Assembly (NCBI GenBank): GCA_013812995.1 | Contig: JACCSL010001029.1 | Span: forward strand, 1 to 6,177 | Direction of reading: 5' to 3' | From: Ardenticatenales bacterium | Lineage (GTDB): Bacteria > Chloroflexota > Anaerolineae > Ardenticatenales > Ardenticatenaceae | Length of the DNA: 6,177 nt | The notes under the pieces: model-generated | The model's input: the letters and a program-made list of their open reading frames with translations, nothing else | What the model was told of the DNA's origin: nothing | The model's database searches: none | Program-made: the position numbers and the translations under genes | Shown: positions 1-4,691 of the stretch, piece after piece | How the letters are laid out: each line of letters starts with the position of its first letter | Position numbering within the stretch: the first letter of the stretch is position 1

Positions 1-124
1 CTTGGGCTTTTCTTCCCGCTTCACACAGGCTCATTACTGCGCCTGCATGGGGAGGATGGTGACAGGACTGGACACTCTCATGGACCTTTCCAGGTCACTC
101 CTTTCATGCGGCCTCGTGTCGCAC
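1..124 (-). mobile_element. 5' end of a probable group II intron inserted in iscB (partial)
   Basis: On the minus strand the sequence starting at 124 reads GTGCGAC, which fits the GUGYG 5' terminus of bacterial group II introns. It begins exactly where IscB homology ends, after the codons for Glu-Tyr, at a codon boundary. The following minus-strand bases contain short helices expected of intron domain I, such as GACCT-GGAA-AGGTC (96-83) and CAGGC/GCCTG around 48-29. A run ending TGTGTGAAGCGGG resembles, from memory, domain I of bacterial intron RNAs. The intron is in the sense orientation relative to iscB, as splicing requires. Only about 124 nt are visible. The EBS loops, the reverse transcriptase ORF and domains V and VI would lie beyond the left edge, so intron class and activity cannot be judged. 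The alternative is unrelated sequence joined to a decayed iscB. Confidence 0.6.
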
Positions 125-691
125 ATATTCCTTGGTTTCGTAGCCAGCGAGCGTGCCTTGCTGGTACTCCACCCCGCTGATTTCGGGGTTCTGGAGCGCC
201 TGAGTGTCAAAGCGCACCAGTTCCATCGACAGTGCTTGAATGGGGCAGACGCGCTCAAGCCGCGCGACCCAGCTCACCACATTGGCAACCCGACTCGCCA
301 ACGACGGTGGCAGCCAGCCCGCCCGGCGGCGACGGTTTGCAAAGCGAGGTGGACGATAGCGTGTCTTGCGGTTGCGTCGCCCCCGCCGCACGCCCCGCCG
401 CGCCAGCAGGCTGGCGACAATAGCCTGCCCCCGATGGTTGAGCTCGGCGGCCCAGACAATTTCGCCCGTGGTGTCGTTGACCAGGGCCAGCCCCGTGACC
501 TTGCTACCAGGATCGATCTTGAGACGCAGCAGCGGAGCCATCGGCTCCGCCACTGTCCGCAACAGCACGATGGTAAAGGGGAAGGCCCGATAGACCGCCG
601 CCTGCCCAGCGCGCAGCAACTTACGCGCTTTCGCTGGGTGGCACGGCGCGAGCGGTACCTGATTCGTATCGACGACAAAGACTTTGTTCAT
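104..691 (-). CDS. iscB: IscB-type RNA-guided nuclease, N-terminal half (exon 1; reading frame interrupted)
   Basis: IscB is the OMEGA RNA-guided DNA nuclease of IS200/IS605-type elements and the ancestor of Cas9. Residues 1-50 form the N-terminal PLMP-like domain (PLAPCHPAKARKLL, then AAVYRAFPFT). RuvC-I lies at 56-70 (LKIDPGSKVTGLALV) with probable catalytic Asp60. An arginine-rich bridge helix spans about 98-120, and RuvC-II at 155-162 (SMELVRFD) carries probable catalytic Glu157. The conserved stretch NPEISGVEYQQGTLAGYE follows, and homology stops after Lys-Glu-Tyr189. The last six residues (VRHEAA) and the stop appear to be intron sequence, so the exon part is 125-691. The HNH domain and RuvC-III are absent; full IscB proteins usually run to about 400-500 residues. 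The start is supported by GGAGG 8 nt upstream (700-704). It is not IsrB, which lacks HNH but keeps RuvC-III. Alone, this 195-residue product should not be a complete nuclease. Confidence 0.9.
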   Translation of the reverse strand: MNKVFVVDTNQVPLAPCHPAKARKLLRAGQAAVYRAFPFTIVLLRTVAEPMAPLLRLKIDPGSKVTGLALVNDTTGEIVWAAELNHRGQAIVASLLARRGVRRGRRNRKTRYRPPRFANRRRRAGWLPPSLASRVANVVSWVARLERVCPIQALSMELVRFDTQALQNPEISGVEYQQGTLAGYETKEYVRHEAA

Positions 692-943
692 GTTAAGAAC
701 CTCCGCTTACGCGGGTAATGTGTGCCTCGTCAAGGTTATCCGGGCTTGTCGTGTCTAGCGCACGGTCCTAGACCCTCGGACTGTTTAACGCTAGACGACA
801 GGGCCAGGGGCTGGCAAGCACCCCAGGGTGTCGTGACCCGGATAACGTAGCCCTCGTAGGGCTTAGACACTGGTCAGCACGGGCTTGTCGTAACAAGCCC
901 ACGGGATTCACCCGTGGGTCGCTGACCCTCAAACCCTGACTCT
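692..943 (-). ncRNA. HEARO / omega RNA of the IscB element
   Basis: This is the guide RNA that IscB proteins bind, encoded immediately 5' of iscB on the same strand. After the guide-like 5' end, an outer stem GGTCAGC (927-921) pairs with GCTGACC (878-872). It encloses two perfect hairpins, CCCACGGG/CCCGTGGG (918-898) and GGGCTTGT/ACAAGCCC (900-881, TACG loop). These are followed by AGCCC/GGGCT (863-849). A 10-bp long-range stem GTTATCCGGG (846-837) with CCCGGATAAC (744-735) then closes a domain holding ACGACA/TGTCGT (834-829 with 800-795) and GTCTAGCG/CGCTAGAC (796-789 with 760-753). An ACACCCTGGGG segment (about 832-821) resembles the ACGCACCCTGGG part of known IscB omega RNAs. A GTAA-loop hairpin (714-703) ends at the iscB Shine-Dalgarno. 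Pairing was found by eye, and the exact ends are estimates. Confidence 0.85.
928..943 (-). other. Predicted guide segment of the omega RNA
   Basis: In IscB systems the roughly 16-nt guide lies directly 5' of the first scaffold stem and derives from DNA flanking the element. Here that segment reads AGAGTCAGGGTTTGAG on the minus strand, between the stop codon of the YtxH-like gene and the GGTCAGC stem. I see no second copy in the window. The 16-nt length is taken from characterised IscB systems and could differ here. Confidence 0.5.
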
Positions 944-951
944 GACCCCGC

Positions 952-1275
952 TCACCCGATGCGCGCGGGCGGAAGTGGCTGCCCCTCGCTGCCACTCTCC
1001 GGGGAAGGAGGTGTCAGGTTGAGCTGGTTCCACAACGCCTTCTGCTGCTCGGCACTAGCGCTTCGTCCCACCTCAATGGCCTCTTCCAGGCGACTGCGCT
1101 GCGCTGAAATCTTGTTTCCGAGGTCCCCGAGCGGGCTCCCCTCACCGCCTGCAAAGCGATCTGTCTTGGCGCGCAGCTTCTCACGATTGACATGACCCGG
1201 CTCAGGGGTGAGAAGCAACGTCAGCCCGATGCCTAGTCCCATGCCCAGGGCAAACCCGATCAAAAATTTACCCAT
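952..1275 (-). CDS. Small YtxH-like membrane-anchored protein
   Basis: The 107-residue product has one N-terminal glycine-rich membrane segment (about residues 4-22, GKFLIGFALGMGLGIGLTLL). A Thr-Pro turn and a basic, Gly/Ser-rich hydrophilic region follow, then an amphipathic helix (about 52-85, ISAQRSRLEEAIEVGRS) and a proline-rich tail. This is the layout of the YtxH family of small general-stress/envelope proteins, whose biochemical role is not established. The ATG at 1275 is preferred over an upstream in-frame ATG at 1329 because it has AAGGA 9 nt upstream (1289-1285), and because the hydrophobic segment begins here. It overlaps the stop of the preceding gene by 8 nt, indicating translational coupling. 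The omega RNA/iscB module begins about 10-25 nt after its stop. No terminator is visible between them, so transcription may read through. Confidence 0.75.
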   Translation of the reverse strand: MGKFLIGFALGMGLGIGLTLLLTPEPGHVNREKLRAKTDRFAGGEGSPLGDLGNKISAQRSRLEEAIEVGRSASAEQQKALWNQLNLTPPSPESGSEGQPLPPARIG

Positions 1276-1693
1276 CACTCTTCTTCCTTTCGAGCAACTG
1301 GTGCGGCTCCTGCTTGCCTCGCAGCGCATTGACCATCGCCTTGGCCCCGGTTAGCAGACCGGTGAGCGAGATGATCGGGGCGGCAACGGATTGCCCCACA
1401 AAGGTTGTGGTGTGTTTGACCTGCTCGACGGTTTCTTTGGTGCTGTTGAGCAGGGGAATGACCTCTTTGCGGAGCAGCATGATCAACTGATAGAGCTGGA
1501 TGAGCATCAGAATCAGCAGCCCGCCTACAATCATGGACTCCACCGCCAGGAGAATAATCAAAAAGTCCCGTACATCATCGGCCAAGCTGCGTTGTACCAG
1601 AAACCAGCTTCCCCCTGAGCATAGCAGGATGAGCACTAGAACAACCGCGCCAATAATATAGGGTAAGTACCGATTGGTTTGCTCGTTATCCAT
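1268..1693 (-). CDS. Two-span membrane protein, YtxG/DUF948-like
   Basis: The 141-residue product has two strongly hydrophobic segments (about residues 10-33 and 43-73), joined by a short charged loop (VQRSLADDVRD). A soluble helical part follows (about 76-100, RKEVIPLLNSTKETVEQVKHTT), then a moderately hydrophobic stretch and a basic C terminus. The helix after a membrane segment, with spaced Leu, Thr and Val residues, recalls DUF948/YtxG proteins. Its partner downstream is YtxH-like, matching the ytxG-ytxH pairing of Bacillus stress operons. Assignment therefore rests on both architecture and neighbour, and remains tentative. The start has no strong Shine-Dalgarno: the leader before ATG ends CCCGATCCTT, and the nearest purine-rich stretch, GGAG, lies about 15 nt away. 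The coding call itself is firm because the reading frame is coherent and has a good promoter upstream. Confidence 0.75.
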   Translation of the reverse strand: MDNEQTNRYLPYIIGAVVLVLILLCSGGSWFLVQRSLADDVRDFLIILLAVESMIVGGLLILMLIQLYQLIMLLRKEVIPLLNSTKETVEQVKHTTTFVGQSVAAPIISLTGLLTGAKAMVNALRGKQEPHQLLERKKSDG

Positions 1694-1740
1694 AAGGATC
1701 GGGTGTGGCTCCAGTGAGGGTTGCCTCGTCTAATGGGGCG

Positions 1741-1769
1741 AGTCTAACACAGCTTCAGCAGGGTGGCAA
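1741..1769 (-). promoter_or_regulatory. Sigma-A-type promoter of the ytxGH-like operon
   Basis: On the minus strand TTGCCA (1769-1764) is followed by 17 bases and then TAGACT (1746-1741). That is 5/6 and 4/6 to the sigma-A consensus at ideal spacing. Transcription would start near 1735, giving a leader of about 40 nt. No clear Rho-independent terminator separates it from mnmA, so readthrough from the isc operon is also possible. Confidence 0.55.
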
Positions 1770-1789
1770 CGGGTTATAGCTGACCTCCA

Positions 1790-2947
1790 TCAGATGAACA
1801 AGCCCCCGCCCAGACAGGCGTCCCCCTCATAGAAGACACAGCCCTGGCCGGGCGTGATGGCGCGTTGGGGGGCGTGGAAGGTGACGCGAGCCCTGTCTGT
1901 TCCCAGGATCTGGACCGTGCAGGGCACCTCGGGAGCCTTGTACCGGGAGCGAGCCGTGGTTTCAAAAAGCTCAGCCGGCGGCGCATCCGCGATCCAGTTC
2001 ACCTGCTCAATCTCGACGCTCTGCGTGTTGAGTTCTTCCTTCGGCCCCACAATGAGCGCGTTACGGGCGGCATCGCTCCCCAGCACATAGAGCGGCTCAT
2101 GCCAGCCGACACCCAGCCCGCGCCGCTGGCCGATGGTGTAGAAAGGAAGTCCCTCGTGCTGACCGACCTCCTGATTTCCCTGGAGGAGAATCGGGCCGGG
2201 GCGAATACGCCCCTCAGGTGCGTGGCGCAGCAGGAAGTCACGGTAATCGCCGCTGGCGATGAAGCAGAGGTCCATTGAGTCATGCTTGGAGGCCATCGGC
2301 AGACCGTACTCGGCGGCAATCGCGCGGACCTCGTCTTTGCTCATTTCGCCCACTGGAAAGAGGAGCCGCGCCAGCTTCTCCTGGGTCAGCGAGTGCAGCA
2401 CATAGCTCTGATCCTTCTTCGGATCCATCCCCTGGAGGAGGTGAAAGCCGCCCGCCGCGTCCTGACGGATGCGGGCATAGTGGCCTGTTGCCAGGTAATC
2501 CGCCCCAAGCATGGTTGCCAGATTGAGCAGGTGCGTGAATCGAACGGTACGGTTACAGTTCAGGCAGGGATTGGGGGTGCGCCCCTCCAGGTAACTGTCG
2601 ATGAAGGGCGCGACCACCGCCTCGAAGAAGCTGCCCTCCAGATTCTTGAGATAGAAGGGAGCATCAAGCGCCGCTGCCAGGGAGCGGGCATCCTCGACGG
2701 CGTCGGGCGTGCAGCAGCCGTTGTGCTTGAAACCGAACTCGTCCTCGTAGCCCTCCTCGCCACTCCAGAGCCGCAGCATGAGCCCGATAACCTCGTAGCC
2801 CTGCTGGTGCAGGAGCAGCGCCGCCACGGAGGAATCCACGCCGCCGCTCATCGCCACGACGACGCGCTTGCCATTGCGCTTCACCGGCTTGAGCCTGGCG
2901 GGCAGCTGGCTCCAATCTCGAATCTCACAGTTAATCATCGTATCCAT
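1790..2947 (-). CDS. mnmA: tRNA-specific 2-thiouridylase MnmA
   Basis: MnmA adenylates C2 of wobble uridine 34 in tRNAs for Lys, Glu and Gln, and replaces the oxygen with sulfur delivered as persulfide from a cysteine desulfurase. The cytoplasmic product is 385 residues, slightly longer than the roughly 360-370 usual for the family, because of an N-terminal extension of about 25 residues. The PP-loop ATP-binding motif SGGVDSS is at 34-40. The first catalytic Cys is Cys128 in NPCLNCN, and the second is Cys228 in DSMDLCFI. The tRNA-binding and beta-barrel regions follow, with TIGQRRGLG and, near the C terminus, PGQGCVFYEGDACLGGG. DSMDLCF replaces the more common DSQDLCF, which should not affect the cysteine. 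It is the third gene after iscS and iscU, 33 nt after iscU. The Shine-Dalgarno is weak and a second ATG three codons in (2938) is an equally possible start. Confidence 0.95.
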   Translation of the reverse strand: MDTMINCEIRDWSQLPARLKPVKRNGKRVVVAMSGGVDSSVAALLLHQQGYEVIGLMLRLWSGEEGYEDEFGFKHNGCCTPDAVEDARSLAAALDAPFYLKNLEGSFFEAVVAPFIDSYLEGRTPNPCLNCNRTVRFTHLLNLATMLGADYLATGHYARIRQDAAGGFHLLQGMDPKKDQSYVLHSLTQEKLARLLFPVGEMSKDEVRAIAAEYGLPMASKHDSMDLCFIASGDYRDFLLRHAPEGRIRPGPILLQGNQEVGQHEGLPFYTIGQRRGLGVGWHEPLYVLGSDAARNALIVGPKEELNTQSVEIEQVNWIADAPPAELFETTARSRYKAPEVPCTVQILGTDRARVTFHAPQRAITPGQGCVFYEGDACLGGGLFI

Positions 2948-2980
2948 CTTGATTCTCGTTTCAACTTCTTCTTTGTGCGT

Positions 2981-3331
2981 CTACTGGCTCAACACGGCCA
3001 GAATCGTCTCGGCGGCGAGCGCGGCGCAGTAGTGACGCTCCTCTGGCAGCCCCTGAAGCACCTTCAGAACGTGCTGTGCCGTGACGGTGCGCGCCTCCGC
3101 CACGCTGCGCCCGATGAGCCACTCCGTCATCGCGGAGCCTGCCGCCACGGTGCCCGCGCAGCCAATGGCGCGGAAGCTCGCGGCCTGAATGTATCCGCCG
3201 CTGATCCGCACATGGAACTCTAGCATCGTGTCCCCCCGTACGGTGCGTGCGCTGGCGGTTGCCTGACCCAGGTGGCCCAGGTTGCGTGGATGGCGATAGT
3301 GATCCTGGACGAGCTCGTTGTAGAGGGACAT
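2981..3331 (-). CDS. iscU: IscU/NifU-N-type Fe-S scaffold protein lacking the first conserved Cys
   Basis: IscU-family proteins assemble [2Fe-2S] clusters from iron and sulfur handed over by IscS. This 116-residue product has the family signature: N-terminal YNELVQDHYRHPRNLG (4-19), GCAGTVAAGSAMTE (57-70) with Cys58, and ERHYCAALAAETI (98-110) with Cys102. The usual CGD motif near residue 32 is Arg32-Gly33-Asp34 (TVRGDTM), so the first cluster-ligand Cys is gone while the neighbouring Asp is kept. The His that precedes the third Cys in many homologues is Tyr101, with His100 one residue earlier. The ATG at 3331 is chosen because the family N terminus begins there and AGGAAG (3343-3338) lies 6 nt upstream; an ATG 15 codons earlier would overlap iscS. 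It starts 13 nt after iscS. It could be a variant scaffold, or a protein adapted to sulfur relay for MnmA. Confidence 0.88.
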   Translation of the reverse strand: MSLYNELVQDHYRHPRNLGHLGQATASARTVRGDTMLEFHVRISGGYIQAASFRAIGCAGTVAAGSAMTEWLIGRSVAEARTVTAQHVLKVLQGLPEERHYCAALAAETILAVLSQ

Positions 3332-3337
3332 GCGCGG

Positions 3338-3343
3338 CTTCCT
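3338..3343 (-). promoter_or_regulatory. Ribosome binding site fixing the iscU start
   Basis: AGGAAG on the minus strand lies 6 nt before the ATG at 3331, between the iscS stop and iscU. It favours this start over the upstream in-frame ATG, which would add 15 basic residues not seen in the family. Confidence 0.7.
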
Positions 3344-3344
3344 G

Positions 3345-4508
3345 TTAGACTGCCGCGAACGCCTGGAGGCGCTCAACGACCTCGGGTACCTTTTTTACTG
3401 CATACTCAATCTCTTCTATCGTGTTCTCATCCCCCAGCGTGAGCCGCAGCGCGGAGAGCGATTCCTGGTAGGGAACGCCCATCGCGGTGAGCACATGGCT
3501 GGCCGCGTTCCGCCCGCTGGTGCAGGCGCTGCCACTGCTCGCGGCAATCCCTTCGATGTCGAGCCCCAGCAGCATGGCATCTGCCTCCAAGCCTTCCCCC
3601 ATCGTGAACGAGGCGTGGCCGGGCAGCCGCTCGCTGGGGTGTCCGGTGAGGCGCGCGGTGGGTACCGCTGCCAGGATGCCGGAGATGAGCCGATCCCGCA
3701 GGGCAACGAGCTGCGCGTTCTTTGCCGTGCGCTCGCTCTGGGCGAGGTCAAGCGCCTTGGCAATGGCAACAATGTAGGGCACATTCTGGGTGCCTGCTCG
3801 TTGGCTACCTTCCTGGGCCCCGCCCGTCATCGTGTTGAGGTAGGGCGTTCCCCGACGAACATAGAGGATTCCCACGCCCTTGGGCGCATGGAATTTGTGC
3901 CCGCTGAGGGCCATCATGTCCACACCCAGCGCCTCGACATCCAGGGGAAGGTAGCCGCCGGCCTGCACGGCATCCACCTGGAAGGTGGCAGGGTGCTGGC
4001 GCAGCAGCGCGCCGATCTCGGCGATGGGCTGGATGGTGCCCACCTCGTTGTTGGCGTACATCAGGCTCACGAGAATCGTGTCGGGCCGCAGCGCGCGCGC
4101 GACTTCCTCGGGGGAAATTCGCCCCTGCGCATCCACGGGCAGAATGGTGATCTCAAAACCCCACTCTTCCTGCAACTGCTTCATCGTGTCCAGCACCGCC
4201 TTGTGCTCAATGGGGCTAGTGATGAGATGGCGTCCCTCGTTCTGCCGCGCCAGAGCGACCCCGCGAATGGCGAGATTGTCACTCTCCGTGCCGCAGCTTG
4301 TGAAGATGACCTCGCGCGGGACACAATTCAGGATGGTCGCGACGGCCCCGCGCGCGATCTCGGTGGCCTGCCGCGCCTTCTGGCCCAGAAAGTACAGGCT
4401 ACTCGGATTTCCATACCATTGGGTGAAGTAGGGTAGCATGGCTTCGATGACACGCTTATCTACGGCGGTGGTCGCACTATGGTCCATGTAGATGGCAGAG
4501 GGCTGCAT
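3345..4508 (-). CDS. iscS: Cysteine desulfurase (IscS/NifS family)
   Basis: This PLP enzyme converts L-cysteine to L-alanine and carries the sulfur as a persulfide on its active-site Cys, for Fe-S assembly and tRNA thiolation. The 387-residue length is normal for class I enzymes. The N-terminal YMDHSATTAVD (7-17) and YGNPSSLYFLG (32-42) are typical. PLP-site residues are His102 (SPIEHKAVL), Asp179/Gln182 (VDAVQAGG) and Schiff-base Lys205 (SGHKFHAPKG). GGAQEGSQRAGTQN (229-242) is the conserved substrate/PLP loop. Cys329 in SSGSACTSGRNAASHVL is the persulfide Cys on the long mobile loop typical of IscS. It is the first gene of the iscS-iscU-mnmA operon; the ATG at 4508 has AGGG about 5 nt upstream. 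No tus-type relay genes are nearby, so direct sulfur transfer to MnmA is likely, as in Firmicutes YrvO-MnmA. Confidence 0.96.
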   Translation of the reverse strand: MQPSAIYMDHSATTAVDKRVIEAMLPYFTQWYGNPSSLYFLGQKARQATEIARGAVATILNCVPREVIFTSCGTESDNLAIRGVALARQNEGRHLITSPIEHKAVLDTMKQLQEEWGFEITILPVDAQGRISPEEVARALRPDTILVSLMYANNEVGTIQPIAEIGALLRQHPATFQVDAVQAGGYLPLDVEALGVDMMALSGHKFHAPKGVGILYVRRGTPYLNTMTGGAQEGSQRAGTQNVPYIVAIAKALDLAQSERTAKNAQLVALRDRLISGILAAVPTARLTGHPSERLPGHASFTMGEGLEADAMLLGLDIEGIAASSGSACTSGRNAASHVLTAMGVPYQESLSALRLTLGDENTIEEIEYAVKKVPEVVERLQAFAAV

Positions 4509-4533
4509 GAGGTCCCTTTCCTCTCAAATGACG

Positions 4534-4551
4534 ACGCGCCCGGGGGCGCGT
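4534..4551. repeat. GC-rich inverted repeat in the isc operon leader
   Basis: ACGCGCCC and GGGCGCGT form an 8-bp perfect inverted repeat with a 2-nt centre, about 20 nt downstream of the predicted start of the isc transcript and 26 nt before the iscS ATG. It could be a repressor operator or a leader hairpin. No T-run follows on either strand, so it is not a standard terminator. It does not resemble the AT-rich IscR or CymR sites known from other bacteria. Confidence 0.5.
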
Positions 4552-4576
4552 GAGGGGCGAATTCTTGGTTCGCAAA

Positions 4577-4605
4577 ATTATAGAAGCAGGCCGGGGGGAT
4601 GTCAA
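4577..4605 (-). promoter_or_regulatory. Perfect-consensus sigma-70/A promoter of the iscS-iscU-mnmA operon
   Basis: On the minus strand TTGACA (4605-4600), exactly 17 bases, then TATAAT (4582-4577) match the housekeeping consensus at all twelve positions. Transcription should begin near 4570, giving a leader of about 62 nt that contains the inverted repeat at 4534-4551. Confidence 0.85.
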
Positions 4606-4621
4606 TGCAATTCTGGCTGTT

Positions 4622-4649
4622 TTGCCCTGCTCGCCTCGGTTGGTACAAT
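4622..4649 (+). promoter_or_regulatory. Extended -10 promoter of the O-antigen-ligase operon
   Basis: TTGCCC (4622-4627), a 16-bp spacer and TACAAT (4644-4649) form a housekeeping-type promoter. A TGG directly before TACAAT gives the TGn extended -10 element. It diverges from the isc promoter, and the -35 boxes are 16 bp apart (4606-4621). The predicted start is near 4656, about 35 nt before the gene. Confidence 0.7.
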
Positions 4650-4691
4650 GGCTCTCCTGTAGGGAACTAGATGCGCGAGGCATAGTAAGCC

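Noticed and set aside
104..691. Classification of the short RuvC protein as IsrB or as a naturally small stand-alone protein
   Set aside because: IsrB keeps RuvC-III and is longer. Here homology is lost abruptly before HNH at a GTGCGAC sequence, which is better explained by an insertion.
2..718. A 238-codon plus-strand open frame covering the left region
   Set aside because: It is antisense to iscB and the omega RNA, has low-complexity Pro/Arg/Gln-rich translation and no recognisable domain. The opposite strand has clear IscB motifs and RNA helices.
881..918. Two perfect hairpins resembling a double terminator after the YtxH-like gene
   Set aside because: No T-run follows either hairpin. 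Both are enclosed by the GGTCAGC/GCTGACC stem and fit the 5' part of an IscB omega RNA.
1694..1789. Rho-independent terminator between mnmA and the YtxG-like gene
   Set aside because: Only 4-bp inverted repeats and no T-run are visible on the minus strand, so no terminator can be supported.
2282..3223. A 313-codon plus-strand open frame
   Set aside because: It lies antisense across mnmA and iscU, whose catalytic motifs are unmistakable. Long antisense frames are expected in GC-rich genes.
3330..4436. A 368-codon plus-strand open frame
   Set aside because: It is the complement of iscS, with no ribosome site or domain resemblance; it is a codon-bias shadow.
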